Source: Vinca minor (Eukaryota; Streptophyta; Magnoliopsida; Gentianales; Apocynaceae). Taken from it: DNA of 64,000 nucleotides. The notes under the pieces are model-generated. The model did no database searches. It was given only the letters and a program-made list of their open reading frames with translations, and was not told the DNA's origin. A program made the translations under genes and the position numbers. Where the stretch lies: contig JAOCZM010000284.1 of the NCBI GenBank assembly GCA_026122235.1, positions 992,001 through 1,056,000 of the forward strand. The letters run 5' to 3'. This document shows, in pieces, positions 33,441 to 44,350 of this stretch; the first letter of the stretch is position 1, and each line of letters begins with the position of its first letter.

Positions 33441-34637
33441 AATCACCAATGTTCAAATTCGACTCATTTATCATATTTGCGGCCAAAGGTTTTTTTTTTT
33501 TTTTTTTTTTTGGTAAAATGCTTTATGGTGTTAGGAAGCAAAATGTGTTTCCTTTTAACTTCAAAATATCACAGAATAATTTATTGAAATAAAACTTTCA
33601 ACTTTTCAATATTATTCTAAAACATGGAATTTGACATACTTCGAACATTCGACTTCGATCGCGAACGATGATTACTTAATTGAGTAATAAGATATACTTT
33701 ACTTCTTAAAATAAAATTCAGAACGATTCTACTTCATGTAATATTTCAAAATTCATTCACACTTTGGTTGTGGTAATGTTGGGGTCCTTAACCAGAGTTC
33801 GGTTGCTGAATCATATATCATACTAAATCCACAAAAATTTAAGTCTTTACTTTGATTAACTCAATTAGTCATTAACACTTAGGTCGCTGAAACAATTACT
33901 ATGTTAAAGCTAACATTCAAAGCATCTTTTTAGACACTTCACTAACAATAAGACTTTCTTACAAATTCAGTTGACCATTAAGACTTGAACATTAAATTGA
34001 GCTGAAAGAAACTTTTATCACTTGTTCATAATCAATACTCTGTAAACACATATAAAGCAACACATGTGCATACATTGATTTTTCTTATGCTGAAAGGGTG
34101 TATTTTTTTTGTGGTAATTTAGACGATTTTATTGAGTAAAGAAATTTAGTACAGGAAAGGAAACATTGTGCTTGACTTTTAGAAAAGTGAATAAACAGTA
34201 TGAAAATCTTGCTTTTATCATAGGGGAATTTACCCACAAAACCCAGAGAACACGTGAATGCCTTTGTCGTTTTCTTAATAAAATCATGAATAAACCGTAT
34301 GAACGCCACTACTCTCCAATAATTTTTCTCTTTTACTCTCTCTGTATCTATTTATCTGTCAATTTAATAAATTATACTCGAATTAAAAAAATAATTGAAA
34401 TATATTTTAGTTTAAAAATAATTAGACACTTTTATCATTCAATTAATACATTTATATGTAACAATTAAAATTAGTTGTTAACAAAATTAATAAAAAATAA
34501 GGATAAGTTTGAAAAAAAAATTAAGGCTCTCTTAAAATTTTGAAGTGACATATAATTAAAAATTAATAAAAATATGTCTAGACCACGTAGAGTTGGAGAA
34601 AGAGTGTATGTTCTAAACATTAGATTCCCAGGAGTAG
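33441..34637. other. Intergenic AT-rich DNA
   Basis: A 23-24 base T-run lies at 33489-33512. The remainder is AT-rich with no supported gene. ATTCCCAGGAGTAGGACT at 34623-34640 may be the left target duplication of the LINE. Confidence 0.5.
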
Positions 34638-35862
34638 GACTTAGCAAAAAAAAAGTGGGACTGCCATTGCATCAAAAGTGGGACGGCCAATAGCCACTGA
34701 TGTGGTTACGGCAAAGAGGGAACGACTCGGCTACGTTCGGGCTCTTGTAGAAGCGGACATAGCAAAGGAACTAACTAAGAGTATCAAGGTGAATATGCCG
34801 TCGGGGAGCATTAAGTATGTTTCTGTTGGCTATGAGCATGTCCCTCAAGTGTGTACAATTTGCAAGTCTTTTGGACATGGCAACTCATCTTGCCAAGCTA
34901 ATTCCGGGCACAGTGTGCAACAACCAATGATAACCGGGCAAAAGCCGTTCATTGTGCCCCCGAAAAAAGGTTCGTTTGTGCAGCTAAAGAAGGGACATGT
35001 GTTTGCAGCTCAAGCAGCTAAGGCTACTCAAGCTGCTAAGGCTACTTATGGTGCATCGACTTCCTCTAGCAAGCCGAAGGCGCAGCAAGTCAACACCTCT
35101 AAGAATGGGGCCAACGGTCTTTCCCCAACGTGGTCAAGGAAGGGACTTTTGTGCAAAGGCCAGGGAAGGCCATTGCATTGCAACCTACTGTTCAGACAGA
35201 GGCAACCAAGCAAGTTGCGAAGAATAGGGTTGAGGATTCTCAACAACAACAACAAAACAAGGGGAAGCCAAAGAAGATTATTGCAGTGCCGGTTGCAGCA
35301 CCAAGCAAATGCAACAGGGGCAAGCCAACAATGCCCAAGGCCTCCGAGAAGCCCGCTACTCCAGTGGTACTGGAACCTTCTGATGGTAGGGACGATGGCA
35401 GCGAAACAGATGACAAGTACATCCCCGGGGCAGCCGAGGATGTGCAATTGGGCGAGGACGAGGCTATGGACGACGAAGCCGACGAGGATGAGCCAACACA
35501 ATCCGAGGATGAGGATGACACCGATGGTGAGGATTCTTAGTCTGATTATTGCAAGAGGCCCACAAATGCTCACTGGCTTTCAGCCCGAAGAGGTGGGAAA
35601 ATACTTAATCGAATTTTTGATGTTTTCATAGAATGTAATAGGATCTCTTTGCCTTGTATTGCTTTAGTACTTTGTATGTAGGTTAGAGGGAGGAAGTTAG
35701 AGAGTGTAGCTCTCCAACTCGGTATCATTGGGGGCTTCCTTGGCCAAATGCCTATTTTGCTAGGAAATAGTGGTCCTCTCGTTATTTCCCTTTGTAGCGG
35801 CTTTGCCTGCATACCTTTTGATCTTGATATATACATTTACATTTTGATCAAAAAAAGAATCC
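34638..35862 (+). mobile_element. Internally deleted LINE (ORF1 plus 3' tail)
   Basis: An ORF1 relic joins directly to a LINE 3' end (GATCTTGATATATACATTTAC, then TTTTGATCAAAAAAA at about 35862), with all of ORF2 missing. Near-matching flanks TTCCCAGGAGTAGGA and ATCCCAATAGTAGGA suggest a decayed target duplication. The same kind of 3' end (TATATATACATTCACC, TTTGATAAAAAAAA) is found at 44880-44925. Confidence 0.65.
34678..35540 (+). pseudogene. LINE ORF1 (gag-like, zinc-knuckle) relic
   Basis: The frame from 34678 reads GRPIATDVVTAKRERLGYVR, then VGYEHVPQVCTICKSFGHGN with one Cys-rich knuckle (C-x2-C-x4-H-x4-C), which is the region after DUF4283 in plant LINE ORF1 proteins. A one-base shift near 35125 leads to a basic/Gln-rich stretch and then a strongly acidic tail (35400-35538) ending DGEDS. 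The N-terminal half is absent. Antisense frames of similar length are shadows. Confidence 0.78.
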
Positions 35863-36099
35863 CAATAGTAGGAATAGTAATACATAGCCACTATAGGGCC
35901 ACCCCTATTTTTTGTTGTTCACACCCCCTCCCCTCATTTAATTTTTTTTTCTCTCTCCTCCCAAAAATCTCCCAACTTACTTTGCCTTCCCACCGGAAAA
36001 CTTCTGCCACCGCCGGAAAATAGTCACCGCCGCCGGAAGCAATTTTCCGGCAAATTTTTTTAGGCATGCGGTCAATCAAATATAAATTTTTTTTTTTGC

Positions 36100-36295
36100 A
36101 AAATACAAATAAAATACTTGAAAATTTTTTTTGCACTTAATTTTTGTTGCAATATTCCTAAAAAAATTATTTAGAATTTTCTGAAGAAAATAATTTTTTT
36201 TTTCAGAAAATTCTAAATAATATTTTAGGAATATTGCAACAAAAATTAAGTGCAAAAAAAAATTCCAAGTATTTTATTTGTATTTTGATATTATC
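36100..36295. repeat. Near-perfect hairpin made of two arms
   Basis: 36105-36182 and 36206-36292 are inverted copies (CAAGTATTTT, TTAAGTGCAAAAAA, CAACAAAAATTAAG, TAGAATTTTCTG) with a loop of only about 20 bases. This is the simplest member of the fold-back family. Confidence 0.8.
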
Positions 36296-36354
36296 ACTTA
36301 CGGTATTCATTAACCATCATAATTAGAAAAAAAAAAACACAAGTTTAAATTTTT

Positions 36355-37100
36355 TTTTCCAGAAAATTCTAAATATTTTTTAGGAATATTGCAACAAAAA
36401 TTAAGTGTAAATAAAATACCAAGTATTTTCTTTGTATTTAGGTTTTAACACTTAGGGTTTGTAATGACTCATCCAAATTTCAAAAAAATTACAAGTTTAA
36501 AATTTTACAATACAAAATATAGTTAACTTCAGATAATGAATCAGAAGTAGAATTATATTCAAATGAGTCTAGTGAAAATGAATTAAGTAAATTAAAAGTC
36601 ATGGATAATGATTCATATATTACTGAGTCTAGTGATTCGGAGTGTGAACCCCTTGTATTATAGGTAAACCTTGTGTTAAAACTATTGAAAATGATGAATT
36701 TTATAAACTTGTTTCACAATTTCAGAATAATGAAATTAAAGAACCTCGAGTTAAGGTAAAAAAAATAATTGATCAAATGGGTAATACTCCAAGTACATCT
36801 AAAACAAATGATAATACTAATAAAGAAGTAATTTATAAATAACCTTATACTATGTCCGAAGTTTATAACCTTCTTATATCTAAACAAGATGATACTCATC
36901 TTACTTCTTTAAAAGAAATTTTTAGGAGAAATTGAAAATCTTAAATCGAAAGTAAAATTTTAAACTTGTAATTTTTTTGAAATTTTGATGAGTCATTACA
37001 TACCTTAAGTGTTAAAACCTAAATACAAAGAAAATACTTGGTATTTTATTTGCACATAATTTTTGTTGAAACACCCCTAAAAAAAATATTTAGGATTTTC
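36355..37100 (+). mobile_element. Fold-back unit with about 150-bp arms and a coding-like loop
   Basis: The left arm 36357-36515 (AGAAAATTCTAAATATTTTT to TTACAAGTTTAAAATTTTA) is mirrored at 36955-37100. The arms include the common fold-back arm plus an extra TTTTAACACTTAGGGTTTG and AATGACTCATC segment. The enclosed 440 bp has decayed coding sequence (see next entry). Confidence 0.75.
36516..36955 (+). pseudogene. Acidic, Ser/Asn-rich polyprotein-like relic in the fold-back loop
   Basis: Plus-strand frames read an acidic stretch (ESSENELSKLKVMDNDS, TESSDSECE), then after a stop and shift DEFYKLVSQFQ and, later, MSEVYNLLISKQDDTHLTSL. The style recalls the N-terminal or coat region of plant retroelement or pararetrovirus (Caulimoviridae) polyproteins, but no zinc knuckle, protease, RT or other diagnostic domain is present. 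Several stops break it. Treat as an unassigned decayed reading frame, possibly viral-derived. Confidence 0.35.
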
Positions 37101-37104
37101 TTAA

Positions 37105-37400
37105 AAATTTGAGAAGTGGGGTGGGGTGGGATGGGGGTAGGGCGCCTGTACCCAGGTAGGCGGGGGAGGGGTTGGGCGCCCTGCACCCTCACAGAGCGGT
37201 AGGGGTTAGGGGCGGGGGTGGGGGTAGTGCGCTCGCACCGGGGGTAGGCGGGTAGGGGGGTAGGGCGTCCGCACCCTCACAGGCGGTGGAGTAGGTGTGT
37301 GCTGGGCTGGGGTCAAAAAATTCGAGGTAGGCGGGTAGGGGGTAGGCCGCGTGCCCATCTCACAGGCGGTGGGGGTAAGTTGGGTGGGGTGGGTTGGGGT
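37105..37400. repeat. GC-rich minisatellite array 1
   Basis: An irregular tandem array of GGGGTAGGGCGCCTGCACCC-like and AGGCGGTGGGGTAG-like pieces, four to five units with small indels. It is much higher in G+C than the flanks. Proline-rich frames on the minus strand are artefacts. Confidence 0.8.
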
Positions 37401-37814
37401 CAAAAAACATAGCCACTATAGGGCCACCCCTATTTTTTGTTGTTCACACCCCCTCCCCTCATTTAATTTTTTTTTCTCTCTCCTCCCAAAAAATCTCCCA
37501 ACTTCTTTGCCTGTCTGTCGGAAAACTTCTGCCACCGCCGGAAGCAGTTTTCCGGCCATTTTTTTTAGGGCATGCGGTCAAATATTTATTTTTATTTTTT
37601 TTGCAAAAAATTCTAAATATTATTTTAGGGGTATTGCAAAAAAAAAAAGTAAGTGCAAAAAAATTCCAAGTATTTTTTTTGTATTTATTATCACTTACGG
37701 TATGTGATAACCCATCAAAATTTCAAAAACATCACAAGTTTAAAAAAATAAAATTCTTAAAAAGTTAAAGATACATGGGAAATCGAAAATGGATATTATT
37801 ATAAACAATGATAA

Positions 37815-38095
37815 TATCAAAATACTTGGAAATTTTTTTTTGCACTTAATTTTTGTTGCAATATTCCTAAAACATTATTTAGAAATTTCTGATTTTTGGG
37901 TCGCAGTGCTGACGTCAGCGAGGCGGGCTGCCACGTCACCGCCCTGCAGATGGTGATGTGGCGAGACCGCTCGCTGACGTCGACGACGCTGCCCAAATTT
38001 TTTTTTCCCGAAAATTCTAAATAATGTTTTAGGAATATTGCAACAAAAATTAAGTGCAAAAAAAATTTCCAAGTATTTTATTTGTATTTTGAGAA
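37815..38095. repeat. Fold-back hairpin with a GC-rich loop
   Basis: Arms of about 75 bp, the same arm sequence as at 36105-36292, enclose about 110 bp of GC-rich DNA (37893-38000) with CTGACGTCAGCGAGGCGGG and GCTCGCTGACGTCGACG. These are themselves partly inverted copies with TGACGTCA/TGACGTCG cores like bZIP sites, giving a hairpin within a hairpin. Confidence 0.8.
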
Positions 38096-38335
38096 GTGGG
38101 AAAGATTGGGGCGCCTGCACCCAGGTAGGCGGGTTGGGGGTAGGCCGCATGCCAGCTTCACAGGCGGTGGGGGGTAGTGTGGGATGGGGTGGGGCGCCTG
38201 CGCATGGGGTAGGCGGGTCTGGGGTAGGCCGCATGCCAGCTTCACAGGCGGTGGGGGGGGTAGTGTGGGATGGGGTGGGGCGCCTGCGCCTGGGGGTAGG
38301 CGGGTTGGGGGTAGGCCGCATGCCAGCTTCATAAG
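38096..38335. repeat. GC-rich minisatellite array 2
   Basis: Three units of about 70-75 bp with GGGTAGGCCGCATGCCAGCT followed by TCACAGGCGGTGGGGGG and GTGGGGCGCCTGCGC (starts near 38126, 38220 and 38306). Related to array 1. No coding role. Confidence 0.85.
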
Positions 38336-39149
38336 TTCAAAAATGAAAAAAAAAAATTGGCCGGAATCCGGTGACCGGAGTTGCGGTTGGTGTTCCGGTG
38401 GCGGCGACAACAATTTTATATGGAGAGAAGTTGAGAGCATTTAATGGGAGAGAGAAAAAAAAAATTAAATGAGGGGAGGGGGTGTGAACAACATAAAGGG
38501 GGGGGGGGGTGGGTGGGTAATTTGACCCGTCAAAAAATTCAAAAAAAAATTTTTTCTAGAAAATTCTAAATATTATTTTAGGAATATTGCATCAAAAAAA
38601 ATTGCAAAATTTTTTTTTTTTTTGCTCCAAAATTTTTAAAATTGATATTTTTTGGTGGATATACTCCAATAAGTTCAAAAATAGAAAAAAAAAAATAATA
38701 ATAATGGCAGGAATCCGGTGACCGGAGTTGCGGCTGGTGTTCCGGTGGCGGCAGGGGGCGGTGGCAGCAATTTTATATGGAGAGAAGTTGAGAGCATTTA
38801 ATGGGAGAGAGAAAAAAAAAATTAAATGAGGGGCGGGGGGTGTGAACAACATAAAGGGGGTGGGTGGGTACTTTGACCCTAGTAATATAACACAATTCTC
38901 CTAAAAAATGGACTTTCAAATCAAATCCCAACTGTTAGATTTTTCTAATAATTTAGTATAATTCAAAAGTTCATATCACCGTAATTACCAAAATAAAATC
39001 TGATTCTTATCTTTTTCTTTTTCTTTTCACTTTTTTTAAAGTGTCAGGTTTTACATAAAAAAAAATTTCTGATATGAACCAGTTCACATGAATCTTATAG
39101 TATAGAATTAGACACGCTATTATAAAATTGTGTGTTTCCTCATTTTATA

Positions 39150-39418
39150 CTCTCCGTCCCTAATTATCTATCGCATAGACATACTTTATCAGTTTTTAAT
39201 TATCTGTCACTTTAAGAAATTAAGAGAGTATTAAATGTATTTTCTCCAAACTTACCCTCATTTTTAATTAATTCAGTCAATCACTAATTGAATTGTCCCA
39301 ACATAAATGTATTAATTGAAATGTAAAAATGTCTAACTATATTTAAATTAATATATCTCAATCATTTTTAGTTCAAGTATATTATTTCAAAGCGACAGAT
39401 AAATGGTAATAAAGGGAG
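39150..39418. mobile_element. Stowaway MITE upstream of the BAHD gene
   Basis: TA, CTCTCCGTCCCTAATTATCT at the left; AGATAAATGGTAATAAAGGGAG, TA at the right. It is 269 bp with an AT-rich centre, about 360 bp upstream of the BAHD start codon, so it could supply or displace promoter elements. Confidence 0.85.
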
Positions 39419-39780
39419 TAGTAATGTAGACTTTTCAGTACCAAATACTCCAATGGACCTAGTACGTACATATCAGAACTATCGTTTACATAAAGAGCAG
39501 TAATTATTGAAGAATTATTTTTAATATAGACCTGGTGCACATGGATCATGTGGTACAGAATTGTGCATATTACTGCAGAATGATGAGAAAGATAATTATA
39601 TAATGATATGACTAATTCTGAACCATATTTTTACTTAGCAAAAAAAAAAAAAAAAAATTCTGAACCATATGGTTTAATAGATCAGGTCCACAATATAATG
39701 GTTCATTATTGAAGCTAGCTGTAGTTATATTAAAATAACGGTAGTTTACCCTTTTGTCTCTCTGCTCCCACACTCCAACC
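39419..39780 (+). promoter_or_regulatory. BAHD gene upstream region
   Basis: About 360 bp between the Stowaway and the start codon. AT-rich with a 17-base A-run near 39640. A TATATTAAAATAA stretch at 39727-39739 is the best TATA candidate, about 45 bp before the ATG. No other element is clear. Confidence 0.35.
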
Positions 39781-42700
39781 ATGACCAAAACTCCGAACTT
39801 TGTAGAGCTTGAACAATCTCAGGTGGTGGTGCCTCCGCCGCGGGAAGGCACCATTGCTGAGCTTTCGCTGCCTCTTTCATTCTTCGACACAAAATGGTGG
39901 AACTTCCTTCCGATGCATGATCTTCTCTTCTATAAATTCGCTCATCCCACAACTCATTTCGTCGAACACATTCTTCCAAACCTTAAATCATCTCTTTCTC
40001 TTGCACTCAAACACTTTCTTCCTCTTGCGGGCAATTTGATCTGTCCTTTTCCTGATTCTGGCAGACTTGGACTATGTTACCAAGTTGGGGACTCTATTAA
40101 TCTAACCTTAGCTGAATCCCTGGATGATTTCAACGATCTTGTCGGAAATCATCCGAGAAATGCCAACAGATTTTACCCTTTTGTCCCTCAACTGCCACCG
40201 TCTTCCGTTGATTCATCCGGCAATACCAAAACGCCTCTTTTTGCCGTACAGGTCAGATACAGACTCCAATATTTTTTTTAAATTATTTATTGATTGAGGT
40301 TTCATGGTCATAAAAAAGTCATTAAATTTGTTTTAGGTTATAGGACTAAAAACCTGGCTGAAACTTTAAAACACAATAAATGTTAGTGTTTGTGGGCTAA
40401 TAAAATAAGAGTAAGTTTGAAAGAAAAAAAGGGCAATAAATACTTTATAGATTTAACAATTCGACAAGTAAAAGTAGAATAAACATAAGTCCTTCGGACA
40501 TCGCTTCTTCTTTCTCTCTCTCAAATATTTCCTCTCTTTTTCTTTTTCTTGAGTTTTCTTTATTTTTTATTCTTCCATGGCTTGCTTCAACCAAAAATTT
40601 CAACTTTTAGTCTAATTTTGGTTTGATCTATCCATTGTTCCTTTACTTTTTATTTCTCCACCCCTTATTTTTACCGTAAATCGTGATAAAATTTTCTCAA
40701 GGTATTCTTTTTTAACATTCAAGACTCGAATGCAAAATCTACTGTAAATCCTTTTCAGATCTTGAGTTTCTTTCAATTCTCCTTGGAGAATTCTCTAAAC
40801 CCGGATTTGTTTTGGGCCCTTTCTCAGTTTTCTAGATCTTTTCACGAGACAATCTACCAAACGATTGATACGTTAATCGTCTTTTAGATTGTTGATTTAT
40901 AATAAAGGTGTTGAAACTCTAGCTACTATGTTTAAGAATTACGGAGAAGATTATGCGAATAATTTTATTATATATTTATTTTTTTTGCCATTATTAGTGT
41001 TGTTTACCCAGTCCCGGAATGTGAGCTTTTATCTGTTATTATGGTTGTCTAAACTTTTGTATAACTTTTATTTTCTTATATTTTCGTATTATCTTTTAAT
41101 TTTTATGTCCTTGATTATTTTATAATTAATGGATAATTATTTTATTAAGCAAAAAAAAATTTTGACAAGTATTTTGGAACAACCCAAAAAATACCTTAAA
41201 AGTGATAAGTAATGTGAGACGAAAAAAAAATATTGAATTATTGTAACGTAAATGTAAATAACTAGTTTACGGATTAGTTAAATGCACTGTGGATCATACG
41301 TGGAACAGTAAAAAAAATTGATAGGTGTCTTTGAAAAAATACGATAGGTATCGGAAAATCGGAGAAATTTTATCTGAGTAAGTTTAAAACTTACATTCAA
41401 ACCAATTAATCCAATACATATAGGACAACAATGCAAATTCATAAGAAAGAGAATCGACTTTTTTGCCCACGTGTATTGTATTAATTGGCTTGGATGTTAG
41501 TTTTAAACTTACTCACCTACCAAAATAAAATTTGTCTAACAACTGTTCATTTTAAATTAATTTTGACTATTAAAATTTTGATTCAACGAACGAGGTTAAA
41601 TTTCGCATGTGTCGAACTTACCCTGTTCCCTGGAGTCACATCGAGTTAAATGATACTAATATGCTATTGCGTCAACAAAATAAATCTTTTAATATGTCAC
41701 TTATAATTTGAATAGGAGAAAATAATATTTTCCTCAAATCTGTCACTGCAATATTTTTTTTTTTAGTTTAGTTTTTTGTATCTCGCCATTTAAATTAAGA
41801 TTTTAGTTCGATTTATTGTACAGGTGACGATTTTTCCCAACTCTGGCATCTGTATTGGATGGAGCTTTAGACATGTAGTTGGAGATGGCAGAAGTATTGT
41901 GGGTTTTCTCAAGGCATGGGGTTCTATACACAAATTTGGAGGGAATGATAAAAAATTTCTAGCTAGTAATTCTCTGCCATATTATGATAGATCTGCAATT
42001 CAAGACCCTTTTAATTTTGATACATTGATCTTCAACGCCATCAAATTTATCAAACCTCAAGAATCATCTCCAGTTACAACTATAGAAACAGACAAGGTTA
42101 GAGCCACATTCGACATCTCCAAATCTGATATCCAGAAACTCAAAGATTTGGTAACAAGGGCGAACCTAGGTAAGTCTTGTCCATATAATTTTCGTAAAAT
42201 ATAATGAAAGTGTTATATTAAGGAATGGAAGGAGTATGTAATAACATGTACTATTTCTTAGGGGTAGATCCAAAATTTATACATTGGGGGAGGGAAGCAT
42301 CATAAAACGTACATTTCAAAAAAAAAAAAAATTGGGTGAGAGGGAGCGATGAATGTACTCTTTCCGTCCCAAATTATCTGTCCACTTTGTATTTTGCGCG
42401 GGAATTAAGATTTCATCAAATTCTATAGTGGAATATGGTACAATGTCAAACATTACCCTATTTAATATTACTCCAATTTAATTATACCTCTTCTTCTCTC
42501 TATAGTCTTCTCTCTCCAACATTTAATGTAAGGGTTAGAATTGGTAAAATTGTAATTAATGAACCCTTTATTTAAAAAGTGGACAAATAATTTGGGACAG
42601 ATTAAAAAGAAAATGTGGACAGTTATTTTGAGACGGAGGGAGTAGTTTTGTAACTGAGTGTCGTTTTTTAAAAACTTTGGGGCGGCCGTAACGGGGCCGT

Positions 42701-43667
42701 TACCTTGTCCTTTCAGTTTGGATCTTCTATGTCACTTCCTAATTGAAGAAATATTTATTTATATATTTTAATCTAAATAAGATAAACTTAGATGCTGACA
42801 TGGTATAATTAGGAATGTCGTAGGAAATGGCATAGAATATCTGATGTGTCGCCTCTTAGATTTAATATTATTCCCTCTATTTCATAATATATACGGGGTT
42901 CTCTGTGTTACTCTCTACGTGACATTCTTATTAATAGTCCCGTTCATACTTAGAATTTATTTTTTTTAATTTAAAATATATAAATACAAAATTTATACAA
43001 TTAAAGTGTCGTAAGAGTGACAGAGTGAATTCGAACAGCTATATAATTCTAATGCTGCTCCAATTTGGTAATAGCAGGAAAAGAAGCCGCCGCAGAAGTT
43101 CACATATCAAGTTTCACAGTAACTTGTGCATACGTCTGGACATGTTGGTTAAGATCCATGGACGCCGTCGGAGATCAAAAGGCCGATGATATTAACGAAA
43201 CAGAGTACTTCGACTGTCTCGTAGATTTCCGTACACGTCTGGACCCGAAAATCCCGGTAAATTACTTCGGGAACTGCGTTCTTCCCTGTTTTGCGGAATC
43301 TAAACATGATCTGTTAGTCGGAAAAAATGGATTTGTAAATGCAGCGATAATCATCGGGGAAGCGATTCAGAGGAAAGTGAATGATAAAGATGGAGTTTCG
43401 AGAGGAGACTGGTTATCTGAAATGAAAAAAGTGGCGGGAAAAAGGGTGTTTGCGGTTGCAGGATCTCCAAAATACGACGTGTACGGTGTGGATTTTGGGT
43501 TCGGAAAGCCGGAAAAGCATGAAACGATCGCCATTGATGTTACTGGAGCAATGTTGCTGAATAAATCCAGGAAATATGAAGGCGGGTTGGAGATTAGCTT
43601 GGCTTTGTCCAAGGATAGAATGGATGCTTTTACAAACTTCTTCGCCGACGGCCTCAAGAATCTCTGA
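39781..43667 (+). CDS. BAHD acyltransferase, malonyltransferase-like, 3 exons
   Basis: Exons 39781-40251, 41824-42169 and 43078-43667 join in phase to 468 codons plus stop, starting MTKTPNFVELEQSQ. The catalytic HXXXD is HVVGD at residues 174-178 and the structural motif is DFGFG at 411-415 instead of DFGWG. NYFGNC at 334-339 is characteristic of the anthocyanin/phenolic-glucoside malonyltransferase clade, so the likely reaction is malonyl (or other acyl) transfer from CoA to a sugar hydroxyl of a phenolic glycoside in the cytosol. The substrate cannot be read from sequence. Intron 1 (1572 bp) carries a fold-back MITE and intron 2 (908 bp) a Stowaway. Splice sites are GT-AG. No internal stop, so it is probably functional. 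Confidence 0.9.
41354..41530. mobile_element. Fold-back MITE, family G copy 2, in BAHD intron 1
   Basis: AATTTTATCTGAGTAAGTTT with AAAACTTACATTCAAACC is mirrored by GGATGTTAGTTTTAAACTTA with CTCACCTACCAAAATAAAAT. The arms match the element at 18194-18292. The centre has complementary AATTAATCCAATACA and TGTATTGTATTAATTGG segments, extending the stem. Confidence 0.7.
42358..42642. mobile_element. Stowaway MITE in BAHD intron 2
   Basis: CTCTTTCCGTCCCAAATTAT after TA (42356-42357) is mirrored by ATTTTGAGACGGAGGGAG before TA (42643-42644). Inner TGTCCACTTT/AAAGTGGACA copies extend the arms. 285 bp. Flanking segments at 42255-42350 and 42645-42715 (GGGGTAGATCC, GGGGCGGCCGTAACGGGGCC) hint that it sits inside an older, decayed insertion. 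Confidence 0.88.
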
Positions 43668-43984
43668 ATCATTTTTATCATAAAATTCATGATTAATCTG
43701 GTATGTTTTTGCAATCAAACTCTTTTTGGAGAATATTCAAAATCGAAACATTGTTTAAAAGATATCAAACTCTTTTCCCTTGAGTCAATTCATGTAGATA
43801 TCTTTGAATCGTTTCAATTCATTGTCACCTACAATAAATAGATTCCCTCATGATCATTGGTCATTTAAAATATGAGTCAAACTTTCGATTACCAAATTAT
43901 TACCTGAATGGTTAAGGTTATTAATATAAGAATAAGTTAACTAGTCTACTTTCTTATAGACTAAGTTAATTATTTTTTCTAATA

Positions 43985-44090
43985 AAGCATTGGCCTAATG
44001 ATTAAGTCTGAGGTATTAAGAGGTAAAAAATTTTGGGTTTAAATTTCACTCCTAGCTCCGTGTACGTTCCTAACTTTTCTAATAAAAAAG
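43985..44090 (+). mobile_element. Degenerate tRNA-derived SINE
   Basis: GCATTGGCCTAATGATTAAG (A box) is followed by TTGGGTTTAAATTTCAC in the B-box position, then CTCCTAGCTCCGTGTACG and an A-rich end near 44090. The architecture is that of plant SINEs. No clean target duplication. Confidence 0.5.
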
Positions 44091-44350
44091 GTTAATTTCT
44101 TCTTTTTTTTAGGAAAATTATTTTCTTATTAAGAATTGATAAATGCAGGACCATTTATTTTGTAGGATTAGCGAAATTTAGGTGCCAAAAAACTTAGTGA
44201 ATGATACACGTGTATAATAAATAATCTTTGTGATTAAAGCCCGTTTGGGCCTATGAGCATCAATACCTGCAATTTTTTTATTATTTTTTTGAGTATATTG
44301 TACACTAATCAAATTTTACTTTTTTCTTTTCAAAATAGTTAGTACTACTA

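Larger units (their letters stand above)
35883..38879. mobile_element. Composite fold-back element (about 3 kb)
   Basis: An 8-bp direct repeat TAGTAATA flanks the block (35875-35882 and 38880-38887). The left end GCCACTATAGGGCCACCCC with TTGTTGTTCACACCCCCTCC is mirrored at the right (38820-38879), and second copies of each end lie inside at 37405-37580 and 38345-38530. Between them an arm built on TAGGAATATTGCAACAAAAA, TTAAGTGCAAAAAAA and CCAAGTATTTT occurs at least eight times in both orientations, enclosing different loops. No transposase frame is seen. The 8-bp TSD would fit hAT, but the internal organisation is not typical. Confidence 0.6.

Noticed and set aside
35046..35573. 175-residue minus-strand frame
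   Set aside because: Antisense shadow of the LINE ORF1 relic, caused by its codon composition.
37105..38335. CRISPR-like or satellite arrays
   Set aside because: Repeats are irregular and lack constant spacers, and the DNA is plant nuclear; they are minisatellites inside a fold-back element.
42245..42720. Older hAT element around the Stowaway in BAHD intron 2
   Set aside because: The GGGGTAGATCC and GGGGCGGCCG patches are suggestive, but no matching termini or 8-bp duplication could be identified.
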